From: Plectrocnemia conspersa | Taxonomy: Eukaryota; Arthropoda; Insecta; Trichoptera; Polycentropodidae | Length of the DNA stretch: 64,000 nucleotides | Reading direction: 5' to 3' | NCBI GenBank assembly: GCA_009617715.1 | Contig: VTFK01000294.1 | Location: 620,001-684,000, forward strand | Shown here: in pieces, positions 1 to 11,772 of the stretch | How positions within the stretch are numbered: position 1 is the stretch's first letter | Layout: every line of letters starts with the position of its first letter | The notes under the pieces: model-generated | Databases searched by the model: none | What the model was told of the DNA's origin: nothing | Seen by the model: only the letters and a program-made list of their open reading frames with translations | Made by a program: the position numbers and the translations under genes

Positions 1-2498
1 TGGGACTTCAACTTTGTAGGCTGTAGTGGCTCACAGGACCAAATTTAGGCTAATTATTTGAAGAAAAAATGATAATATTTAACTCTTTTATAATATAGTC
101 TCTATATATTATTATATAAATATAAGTTTTTATGACTATAAAATATTTATGTCAGCAAAAAATTTCTTTTCAACTCATAATTTTAATCTACAGTCCAAAA
201 TTCAGCGTTAAGTTAAATACAAATAATCAGTTATACTCTTATAGTATAAATGCAATCATCTACAGCTTAGCACAATTATAATATATAAAAGATAATGTTG
301 CTGAAATCATATTAAACGCAGAAAAAAATAATGACAAATTCTTAATTAGCTTGTAATTTTTGTTATAAATCAGATTATCTTATCATTATGGCATTTTTTT
401 TTTGTTATAATATTTTAACATGAATAATAAAATAGATTTAATATTTAATAATAAAATCAGATAAGCAAAATTTAAACAAGGAAAATTGTACTTTAATTAA
501 TAATCAATATTATTTTGGTACCACTTAATATCGTAATAAAAATATTAATATAATTTGGCATATATTCTTATTCAATAAATCATATGATTAGTTTTAAATA
601 GAATCGTAGAAAAACCTATATATTTTGAATTGCATATACATATATACGCATACAATATATTATAAACCACGAAATAAAACATATACTCATTATAAATATA
701 ACACAATAGAAATAATAATAATGGTGTTATTCGTTTTAAATAAAATCGTTTTTAAATGTCAACACTGGTGGTTTCATTAATTCCAAATTTAAAATAGATT
801 TTTTACTCATATCGTCTTGTACATGTACATGTACATAAATGGCAACGACAAATAAAAAAGGTGTAAATCACAATGTTCTGATTCATAACTTGTGCTTTAT
901 TTATAAATATAGTTTATTTAAATTTATAAAAGTTTTGCGAATCATATGCAATTCACAATTCTTATATTTTATGATTATTCAATTCAGTTTCATCGGTTTT
1001 ATTGATTATATATTACACTTCTACAATAGATGTCATCATGCACGACCTAGCTCAATTTAATTTTAATTATTTATCCCTAAGATTAAAAAAATCTAGGAAA
1101 AACTAATCTGTGATTACTTATCGTAGTTATCTCAATACAAAAATCAATAAATCCGATCTTTCAATCTGATTCATACCCACGTCTTTCAGATATTAGTCAA
1201 ACGTCATATAAATTTATAAATAAATTTAAGAATAATATCGAAAAGGTTTACAATATTATCGAACGACAATACGATTGAGTGACAATTACATTATATATGG
1301 TCTTATTATATTAGTGCGTTAATAAACATTAGCGATAGTGCAGCATTAGGCCTTATCAACACGTCTGTGTCACACGTCCAATGCTATTTACCGAAAAGAG
1401 TGCCAAAAATATCCTGTCATTCGTATGATAGACGTACAAGTACATATGTCTGACACCCTACTAACTGAACGATTCGTTGTTGTTATTACAATTAATGCTC
1501 TATCTATCTATGTATATCGTAACATTGCGATTTATGAGTCAGATACATTAATAACTAGAAACGTAGAATGGATTCAGTATCACCACATTAAATCAAGTGA
1601 TATTTTAAATATTCATTTTTTATAATAACTTAAATCAATTCTAAAAATATTAATATTTAGAATAGCATAAGCCAATGAAGGATTATCAGTTATGAGATTC
1701 TTATTTCTATGACCTTTAAATATGTCTTTTATTGGGATACTTTTTTATTTATAAGTAAATAAATATTCGCATAATCACCGTAGTAGCATTTGTGTGACTT
1801 GGTGCTTCAATGGCAATTTTAATAATTCAGTAAATTATATTCTTATAAATATCCAAAATATTTTCTTAGTTCATGTTTATGTAAAAAAAATATTGGTCAT
1901 GGTGGCATTATTTAGGCGGATTAGGGCAGGGCTACTTACAAATGGATCAAAACAAAGGACGGTATCTAAAAATACAAAAACAAAATAATTCACACAGCAA
2001 AAAGGAAGTGTGAGGGGGCTTCAACTATCTGTGCCATCAATCATAGGTTAAGAGGTTACGTTAACGACCACTTGAACAACGAAAAGAGAAATTTCTCACA
2101 CTAAAAGTAGCCCCGTAACGAAATTTAAAACCATAAATTACACAACGGAAGATAAATCTCCGTACTACAGAAGACAGCAAATATAACATAATTGCACAAT
2201 CGGAAAAAAATATAAATTAAATATTTGCATTATTAATAAACATTTTTTATATTGATTTTTATTTAAATTAGAAATTTTTAAATAATATTTGTTATTATAA
2301 CAGTGTTAAAAAATTAACTATATTTTTATCAAGTTTGATATTCTTCTATTGAAATTATTTTGTAATTTACTAGAACTAGGACAAAAGCTACTCATTTAGA
2401 TATATGAATATATTAACAAAAAAAAAACGTTTTTACTCTTCAGTGATGAATATTTTGCAGTTAGTCGCCAATCGAAATATTGATGACAGAAGCAGGTA
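1..2498. other. AT-rich flank, nothing recognised
   Basis: Very AT-rich sequence. The open stretches (such as 839-1060 and 1425-1625) have no coding signature. A short patch near 1130-1165 resembles 6775-6810 and may be a small dispersed repeat. Confidence 0.5.
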
Positions 2499-2502
2499 TT
2501 AA

Positions 2503-3016
2503 CCCTTTAAGGAGTATCGCCGTACATGTACGGCGATCGATCCTTCACTGTTTTGAGGTACCCCAGATAGTTATATATTTACATACAATATAATTGTTAT
2601 ATATTTACATATATAACTGAAGAAATAACAATATTATAATTATGTAATATTTTCGTAAATGATTTTTATACAAAATAATACTAATAAATTAAAGAATACA
2701 AAATAAATTAATATAACAAAAAATATTTCATATTAATTTTATAAAAAATATTAAAAGCCTATGTATTTATATAAATTAACAAAATTTAATGTTAGAAAAG
2801 TGTTAAAATAAATTACTAAGACATACTAATACAAAAAAGTAGTAAAATAAATCAAAGCAATAAAACTTTTAGAATCGCTGATTTTTTTATTGATATTTAC
2901 TATAAATCCAATATTAAATAAGAACATAAATAATTATAGAAATATACGTAAAATTTACACTCTTAGCTGTATCTTAACATATTAACAGCTTACAAATTAA
3001 TTCACTATTCAAAGGG
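2503..3016. mobile_element. piggyBac-type MITE, 514 bp
   Basis: TTAA (2499-2502) precedes CCCTTTAAGGAG, and the other end reads TTCAAAGGG before TTAA (3017-3020). TTAA target sites with CCC-starting inverted ends are the piggyBac hallmark. The inverted ends match over about 8 bases (CCCTTT[A/G]A) and then diverge. There is no coding capacity. A 22-bp palindrome sits just inside the left end. Confidence 0.55.
2516..2537. repeat. 22-bp perfect palindrome inside the MITE end
   Basis: The sequence runs ATCGCCGTACA and then its exact reverse complement TGTACGGCGAT. It is far GC-richer than its surroundings and sits 13 bases inside the left end of the TTAA-flanked element, so it may be a subterminal repeat of that element. 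Confidence 0.7.
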
Positions 3017-3090
3017 TTAACACACTTTTTACTGTCACCATTTTGCTATTCAAATAATAATTCGAATAATTGATTATTTAAATTATTCGT

Positions 3091-3132
3091 TCAATTTTCA
3101 ACAATATGAATATTCATATTGTTGAAAATTGA
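3091..3132. repeat. 42-bp perfect palindrome
   Basis: A 21-base arm starting TCAATTTTCAACAATATGAA is followed with no spacer by its exact reverse complement. Such a perfect dyad can form a cruciform. It lies 71 bases to the right of the TTAA-flanked element. Confidence 0.85.
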
Positions 3133-6100
3133 TTTATTGAAAAATATTTGCGAAAAGACTGTTAATCGGTGGTATCTGCTTTGACGGAATTACGCAGAAT
3201 TCGTTCGGAATTAAGAGAGAGAGAGAGAGGTGGCAGTTGATAGGAATGAGAATATTGACGATTTCCATGTATGAGGGACTATCAATAGGATATTTCATGG
3301 TTTTCAATACACTAATTGACGAGATAAGATTATTTTCATATTTCCACATTAATAATGAGAGAATAACATATTGTATCGATTTGTTTTAATTATTATCATA
3401 TATCCATCTATCATATACTTGAATATTTTTTTGTTATTTTAAAAATATATGACAGGGAATTCCTATTAAATAGGTTGACCGCACATTGAAATGTGATAAC
3501 AGTATTGCAGCGATAATCAAAATTTTTAATAAATTTGCGGTTATTAGCTCTAATACTTAATTATATTATGTTTTTATAATGCATATTTTAATACGATCTT
3601 TTTATTTTTCAAGTTATGCCTACGATTATAAAAGTAGTACCATCTGACGATAGTATCACAAATGTTTTAAATATTATTTAGTCAAGCTCTAAACCATTTT
3701 GAAAATAAATAATAGTAATAATATAATTGAGATTATTAAATAAATATTTAATTTATAAAAATAATAAAATAAATAGTTTTCAATACATTTATCAAATTAG
3801 TTTCATACTTTGCTTATAGATGGCTATAATAAGCTACTTATATTTTGCAATATTACATAACATATTTTCCAGCTACATATACATACATACATATAAAAAC
3901 GCAATATATTTATTACCTTTAAATGTGTTAAAACGTATATGCATATTGCATTATTGCGTAGATGAACATCTAAAGCTTTTCGAACATACATAAGTTTGGT
4001 TAGCGTTTCCACTATGTACCATTTCAATTATTACGTATGCAAGCTGGCGCTATTTCAGAGTAATGGTGAGGTTTACAGGGATCACATAATAAAGTGTTAA
4101 ATGGTTGAAGTTGTTGGGATCTCCATTTACATAATAGCCAGGAAGACCTGGCACTGACATTCAGCTCGTTTAAATAACTAACTTCCCTCGGCTTCTGGTT
4201 CAGTTTGGTGCGCAAACCGACTGTAACCAATTGCATACAAGTTCTTTAACATAAGCCATTAAGTAGCACTAATGCACGTACATATTAAAATACATAATTT
4301 AAATTAATAATTATAATTACATATGCACTTAATTTTCACTGAGTTCATAAATACGCAGTTAAACCTATTGATTATTTATATTTAAACAATTACATTCTAA
4401 ATAATTTTAAAATTATTTTTACACGCTGAATAGGGCAATGTATTATTTTTACAACAAACGTGTCCTTTAACAAACGTTAAGAAAATTAATGGATAGCCTA
4501 AATCGTCTTATTAATACGCAATTAAATTGTACAAGAAACGGAAAAGCCTTGATTTTTTTTATCTACGCATTTTTGAGGTCACCGCTAGAAAATAATTTTG
4601 AGATAATACGCTAAAATTTCCATTCCGGTGCAATTAACGCATTTAAAACGGTCATTTATTGTTTGCTTGGCATATAGATTCTGTCAATGAAGCACTTAGC
4701 TAGTGTTTTATTGTGGCCACTCCATTCTTTGCAAATGCATGTGACGCAAAAGCTGTAGTATTTAATGACCCAATTAACAGATCTAGAAAAAGTATTTGAA
4801 AAGCGATGACTATGAGGGGTTCTGTTTTTTTTTTGTTATTTGAACTTGATATAAACGCATAATTTAAGCGATATTATCGTACAACTTTTGATTCTGATAA
4901 TTTTTATAATTTAGAAAAAATACAGATGAAAGCAAAAAACTTAAATTTTTAAATAAAATACTGTAAAATTAACTGATAAATTACAAAAAAACCGCCTAAA
5001 ATTAAAACCATGCTTTCTTGAAAAATCATATACATACAATTGAAAGATAAAACTTTGCTTCTTTTATATTGTACATGGTATATATATGTACATATGTGTG
5101 TATATATATACATACATGCATATATTATACATATTGAGAATAAAAGAGATTACATTAAGAGATTAAGTAAAAGAGGAAGTTGTACTAATTCAATAAGTAG
5201 GTATCGTTCAATAAAAATAAAACGTATTGTTATTCTTAGAAAAAAAACCTGGGCAAAATAAAAGACAAGAGTTAAATAATAGTTGATTCGGCGTTTCTGC
5301 GTCTTGAATTTTTATTATGGGATTTTGATTGAGTTTGCTAAGAAATAAATAGACTGAGGATGAATGTTCACCCTAAGTGGATGACGTTAATATAGTCGTC
5401 GAGTGCTTGTAAGGGCGGATGAGCAGGGAGCGTTTCTATGGCGACGGCCTCCCACTTTGCTCACCCACCCCTAACAATAACACCCACTCTTCTCCACGCC
5501 ACCCGTCCATTGATGTTCCACTTAATCTATTGTTTCCTATTGCTCGCTAGTTTGATACTCAAACACACATATTAGCCATGGGTGATATTCAACATAACGA
5601 TTCATAAGACGTTTATAAAAATATTATAACTTGAAAGCCCATTAATTTGAAAATGTCATAATATGTATTAGTAACAAAAAATATTATTTTTTGATTAAAC
5701 CGTAGGGTAAAATTGTATTTATTATAAAAGGAAGATATTATGAAGTACGTTTAAGACTGTTGAACTGCAATAATTGAAGTAGACCAAAACTGGTTCAAGA
5801 AATACAATTAAATTCATATTGCAAGTTCAGATGAAAATATGTATAAAAACATAGTTCGAAGCTTCAGTATGTACTTGTATTTATATATTTCAAGAATTGC
5901 ATTAACGAAATAAAGTAACGTACTTAGATATTGGCAGTGTTTTTAATTTTTCTTTATTTCCCATTAAACGAGAAAATAAATTTACACTGTACAAAATATA
6001 TAGATATGTATGCGTAATACAGCGTATATTTAATTTGCTCAAGATCTCACATAAAAACATAACTTATGTATATACGATAATAAAATAAAAGGTATTTATT

Positions 6101-6190
6101 AATTTAAGGTTTAATATTTAAATTTAATAAGCCCAAGAAAAAAAAAATATTATAAAAGGTAAATTTAAGACCTTTCTGTTGATCAAATAT
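3133..6190. other. AT-rich flank, nothing recognised
   Basis: No gene is supported. A patch at about 5390-5560 is GC-richer (GGGCGGATGAGCAGGGAGC, then a C-rich run). It could be regulatory or an undetected repeat. Confidence 0.4.
3214..3229. repeat. (AG)n microsatellite
   Basis: Eight AG units. Confidence 0.85.
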
Positions 6191-6195
6191 TAAAA

Positions 6196-6400
6196 GCAGA
6201 GCACTACAGCAGAGAGGGATCAACCTTTGCTATACTGTCGCTGCCACACCAATCAAAACTCTTAGTATCTTCCACCAACATCATCCCTCCGCCACCTTCT
6301 CCACCACCGCTCAGAGAATAACGATCTAGCCCGTCATGTAATATTAATAATTAAAATTCTAGCTAACTTCCACCTACTTAGGGTTACTAAACACATACCC
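6196..6400 (+). mobile_element. LTR fragment, family A
   Basis: The segment AGCAGAGAGGGATCAACC to TTCTCCACCACCGCTC matches the reverse complement of 15660-15810 nearly base for base, and matches 9480-9600. It is the 3' half of the LTR, ending near an ACTTAGGGTTACTAA motif. Confidence 0.65.
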
Positions 6401-7099
6401 CTTATGGTTACTAAGTCATAAAAATAAATTGATTTTTAATTTATATTCATAATAAAATCATTTTTGCTATTCTAAAGATACATAGATTTTTAAATAAATA
6501 TATTTTTATTTATTTATTGTAAATCTTTCAGAAAATAAATTACAGATTTTAGTCTAATCTCTAATGCGTTACAATATAGTATTTACAAGCAACAACTATT
6601 AAATAAGTAGTAAGACACTGAATTGAAATATATTATAATAATTATAAACTGTAAATACAGCTCACATTCAATATTTCGATTTAATTTGAATTATTTATCA
6701 CGATATTCAACCGCAAGATTAGGTTAACTAAGAAAACCTAACCTGCGATGTACGATCAAAATTATAATTATACATTAATCACTAAATCCGATCTTCAAAT
6801 CGGAAATAAAAAAACTCATTGTTCCATATCGAATTTGAACAGAAGTTTTTCTTGTGTAAAAAAAGTGTAAAGAACTATTTATATTGTTTTATTAAACAAG
6901 ATTTATACTAGAAGTTCTTTTTAATATGTTTTGAATTATATGCATAGACACGCATATGACAATAAATACATTCATTATAATATAACACGTTTTATATACA
7001 GTCATATTGTACACAATAGGTACATAAAAAGTGATTGTCTATAAAATTTGTATTCATCTTTCGTCCACAATTACCGCTAATGTACGCTACGCGAGCAAT

Positions 7100-7640
7100 A
7101 AATTAAGTGTTGTACTTTAAAACAGTTCATACAAACGAGGGCGAAACAAAAAAGAGCGCGAGTCATAAAACGAGAGACCTCATAAAAATTTATAAATCCA
7201 TTCGAATCATCCATTTGGTCGCATTAAAGCAACGCTTAAACAGTTACAATAACACGAAACACTCAACCGCTGGTGCGACGTTTAATGGACCTCCATCTGC
7301 GGATAAAAGACGCGAATTTCAATGTGATATTTCCTCAGAGCTTATTACAGTCTGTCCCTATCGTATATAGTGTGGAAAAGCGAGATAGTGTGCAGTGGAA
7401 AAGTTCAGCTTTCGCTGGTAAAGTTTGGCCGTTGCAAACAGAGCAGATTCATAACCCCGACCAACCTGCCTCTGGCATCTAACGGCGCGCGTTTAAATGA
7501 CTTTTGTTTTATATCCATATTATAACAATTACAGCGACGAATTATATAAGTGGTCGTCGGGGGTGAGTTATGAGGGGTGGCTCTCGTTGAAAGGGAACGA
7601 AAAAGATGAGGGGTTGGTTGTATACCTAGCAACGTGAGCA
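7100..7640. promoter_or_regulatory. Higher-GC unique island, possible regulatory element
   Basis: About 500 bases of balanced composition in AT-rich flank, with no repeat match in the window. Overlapping open stretches in two frames and on the other strand argue against one real protein. Function is not known. Confidence 0.25.
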
Positions 7641-8440
7641 CTACCGTTTAAGTTGTCTTTACAATGCTCCGTTGTCTGATTATATACGAAAGCACAATCA
7701 TATTCTTAGCTTTTGAGTTTACAATACATACAAATGATAGCAAATGAAACATTGAATTATAAATGCTTTTAATTTGTGTTTTAAGTTTTCTTATTCGAGT
7801 GCTATACCCGTGTTCGAACGTTGACAACTATCCGCAATTTATTTGTTTTTTTTACTGCAGTCAGTACTATCATCAGTAGGAATTCTATCTCGTAATTAAA
7901 AAAGTACTGTCAATTAGAATTCAAATACATATATATACTATACAGATTTAAATTTCCACTAAAAATCATGTTACCAAAAAAAATACACTGAACTACTTGC
8001 GTTATAATTTTTTGGATATAAAATGCAGATTTATATTTTTTTACAATATATGTTAATAAAATTTACCCTTTTACGTTTTTATATGTAATTTTTAAAACAT
8101 ATCTTTAGCCAGTATTTTGTTACTGATTTAAACTAAAGAGAAATATATGGTATGCAAATGGGTTACAAAGTTATAAAGATTAGTAAAGTTGTGTCAATTG
8201 TGAAACAAATTGTAGCTACGCCGTTAAATATAAAATATATGGGTAATGAAAGAATACAGGATCTAAAAGGCAAATTGATCATTATTATAAATTATAGATT
8301 GCCTCGACTGGTTTGCCGAACCAGACACAACTTAACCCATTTTAAATTTGCACAGAACACTTTATTAATTAAATATATATTGAAGTATATGTATATTGAA
8401 TGCAAAAAAAAAGCGGTAGTTAGCACTAATCACTACTGGA

Positions 8441-8500
8441 GACACGGGTTACGAAGCACATTATCCGGGGGCACAGACCCTCAGCGATATACTATATAAA
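8441..8500 (-). mobile_element. LINE tail fragment sharing an AEGL-coding motif with 59.1 kb
   Basis: On the minus strand 8492-8441 can be read as IAEGLCPRIMCFVTRV. The fragment at 59.1 kb reads VAEGLHPSILCHVI in the same orientation. The conserved amino-acid pattern suggests two decayed copies of one coding repeat whose family I cannot name. Confidence 0.4.
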
Positions 8501-8940
8501 GGTTGTTAATTAGTGAGACGCGCGTGGATGATGTATTTGTCCTCAAGAAAACAATATAACTCCTGGCTGAATCTCTAAGAAGAGCAAAAGTATAAACTGC
8601 GGTCTCATTGAAAGTCAATGTCGGAAACCCTGTGGATGTAAACTTCTAGCTGGCCCTCTAAGAAGAATAATGCTCTGTAAATACAGTGTGGAGGTTGTAG
8701 CCTCTCAAAAGCGTATTTTCAGAAAAAAGCTCAATATTTAGTCATCTGCGATGGAAAAGGCAAGTTTTTTATGTAAGGCGAGTAAAATTAAGTACCTTGT
8801 CCTCTCTGTTCTGATCGACGGTCTAGCGTAGCTCAAAACTGTTGATATCTGTAGCGCCTAGAAAATAGAAAGTGTTTCTTAGAAGCATTTATAAACGTGT
8901 GATTTATATATCTTATTTTTCTCGAAAATCAATTTTAAAG

Positions 8941-9660
8941 TGTGGCGGCCACACATAAACCATTGTTACAACTAGAAAAAAATAACAAGCAAGGTTCTCC
9001 GTCACTGAAAAAATATTTATTTGTTGCGAAACGACCATGGGAAGCAATAAACCGCACAGATGCCCACGTTTTTAAAGGGTTTTATTCTCAAAGCTCATAT
9101 TAATTTACTATGAACAAAATAATTATTCATCAACAAAGAAACAAGACAATAATGTAAAGAATTAGGATCGCACAAGCCCTCGTTACGACCATAAAAAATC
9201 ATCTCCGGTGCTTTGAAAGAATATTTCTTTGTTGCGAAACGGTCGCGGATATAATCAATCACTGAATCCACAAGATTCCCGTTGCAGTATACGATCTTGG
9301 GCAATGCCCGTCAAGCTAATGTCGCTTTATAAAATCGTTTACCTATTTCGTGATTTTAAGAAGCGAATGCAACGATCGGCTAAATAATCGCTGAATGATT
9401 GTGATTGGTCAACAAGCTTTGCAACCCTGAATACCTAAAGCTGGTCGCCAACGCAGACACTCGAAGAGACTAGCAGACGCCTGCCCACTGCCACACAAAT
9501 CAGAACTCTGAGGATCTTACACAGACATCATTTTTGCGCTAGCTTCTCCACCACTGCTCGGAGAACACATCTCGCCTGTTATAGTTTGTCGCAGCATGTG
9601 ATATAATAATAAAATTGTAACTGGATGCGAAGTCACACCCCTCAGGGTTAGCATCCCGAA
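8941..9660 (+). mobile_element. Near full-length LTR (apparently solo), family A
   Basis: It starts TGTGGCGGCCACACA and ends near GTCACACCCCTCAGGGTTAG, about 700 bp. It shares many blocks with the copies at 32.1-32.6 and 50.8-51.5 kb, such as TTCTTTGTTGCGAAACGRTC and GATTGTGATTGGTCARCAAG. No internal coding region follows. Two similar blocks around 9015 and 9215 suggest an internal duplication. Confidence 0.75.
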
Positions 9661-11480
9661 AGTACAATTTTTTTTGTATTATTTACAGCGCAATACAGAT
9701 CGTATATAATAATGTAACATTGGTAAAGTATACATCCAGATATATTTTATATTAAATTAATTTAAAACATTTCACTAAATTTGTATATATTTGTTACTAT
9801 TCGCGTCAATCAAGCGAAATCAACACCCCCATCGTTTCAAACGGATCGACAGAGGTAGTTATATAGCTCACCCCTTGAATTACCGATATAGGCTGTTAAT
9901 CTGCTCGGCCTGCACATTGTGGTATTCATTGTTAGTGACAGAAAATCCATATATTATTATATTAAAAGTTTTTAAATATTCCCAATTAAATCAATCGATT
10001 AATATAAATGCAAATTAAAGAATTTAAATTAACGTTACTTTAAATTTTAATAATTATGTTTATAAATAGAGGTATCACTACTTATTTTTTAATAAATATA
10101 TAAAAACAATCATCTACAAAAGTTAAATGGTACGAAATTAAATAAATACACTGCTATGAATACTAACAAGTGGCAACTTTTTTATTTAATTATGTAAATA
10201 ACACGTTATTTTAACTGTAAATTTATATTTAGCTAAGCTAATAAATAGAAGGAAGTATTTTATTTTTTATTTACTTGGTATCACATGCTAATAAGTGCCA
10301 GGTGAAAAAAAAAATTATTAATTGTGTGCTAGCCTGTATATAATACATAACAAAATACAACAAAAATGCGAGCATTTTATATTAACCTGTAATTAGTGTT
10401 AAAAAATTGTGTACATAGCATTGAAATAAAATAAATATTGGATTATCATTGAAAATTTATTATTTCATGCTTGATGTAAAATAAGGATTAAATTTTGTGT
10501 TTAATGTAATGTACATAGTATAATGAGTTATTATAAATGTATAGTTTTATGTTTGATGTAGTATTGTTAACAATGAATAAAGCTTTTGCAATTTAATTGG
10601 AGAAAGTCATTTTGAAAAATAACAAAATTGTGTATAGCTCTTCAAACGAATATAACTGCATTAGTTAAAACAAAATCATCAAATGAAATATTTTTTTCTT
10701 CAAAATTTAATGATAAAAATAGTTAATAAAAAATTGCATCAACCCGATAGAAGAAAAATAATACGAAGCCCAAATCTTTGATTTAACGATACTTTCTAAT
10801 TTGACAATAAAGTTCTTTTATTATCAATATACGTACATATATTATAAAATACTTTTATTTTATTATAAAAAAATAAAATTAATACACTTTCTAGACTCAC
10901 AACAGGTGAGTTAGGCACATGCAATTCTCAGCGACTGTTAATTATGACGCATAAGGCACTGCATTTGATATTTGCCTTTGAGCTTTTGTAGCATAGTAGG
11001 TACGTCTGAAAGCCTTTCTGGTACGTTGCTTCAAACTTTTCCGTACAGTTATTATCGTTGTTGTTCTGGAATATAGTTGCGCCTGTGCTCGAACAAAGTC
11101 AATTGAAAATTCAAATGCCAGCCGAGGCCATAAACCAGACGTTCGATTGTTGCTTAATCAACGAAAATTCAGACGCAAAGCCCTTCGAAAAGGAAAATCT
11201 TTGTATTGTACTAAATTTATTAAAAAAATATATTGATGATAATAATAGGGAAAGCAAAATATTTAATATTAATGTCAGAACAACATATTTTTTTTGACAT
11301 ATTCTCTCAACGAATCCAACGAGAATGATACCGAAAAACCACTAATTCCCAAGAAAACTTGTATGCCTCTGAGCTTAAGTTGCCATTCTCAATGATGTTT
11401 ATATATTATTGTAAAGCTCATATTTAAAGCTAATATCAGATATTTACATTCATATGATCATTAATTATTAATGACGTTAA
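9661..11480. other. AT-rich flank, nothing recognised
   Basis: No coding or repeat signal was found. The 79-codon open stretch near 11058 lacks recognisable motifs. Confidence 0.45.
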
Positions 11481-11499
11481 AGCGGCTGATTAAAAATGC

Positions 11500-11772
11500 C
11501 CGCGTGGGAAGATATTAAGCACCCCATACACACACAAAGAAGAAGTTAGTGGTGTTGGTCGGGACTGCTCATTTGAAGCATTGCGTGAGTTTAACCTACA
11601 GGTGGTTATGTGTGTGCGGCGAGACGCAGTCCAATTAAGTTGTTGATATCCGCGAGCTTCCGCCTCGGCGGCGAGCTTTCGCAAAAGCTCCCCCCACGAG
11701 CGGAGCTTTGTGTTGTTTATTCAGGCCCCCTCCGGCCGGGCCGCCCGGCGGCGCCCGGATCACTTTGGGACG
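11500..11772 (+). promoter_or_regulatory. CpG-rich island with splice donor, possible alternative first exon
   Basis: Dense CpG sequence peaks at 11650-11760 (CCGGCCGGGCCGCCCGGCGG-like). It ends in GACG|GTGAGC, a good donor with exon end at 11772. It is on the same strand as, and 26 kb upstream of, the coding exon. An acceptor-like CCTACAG lies at 11605. It could be an alternative 5' exon of the homeobox gene, an exon of another transcript, or just a promoter. Confidence 0.35.

Noticed and set aside
7107..7641. Small genes in the 7.1-7.6 kb island
   Set aside because: Three conflicting open stretches in different frames and strands, none with a known domain. A non-coding island fits better.
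8152..8499. 115-codon + strand open stretch
   Set aside because: It runs antisense through the AEGL repeat fragment, and the remainder is AT-biased without motifs.
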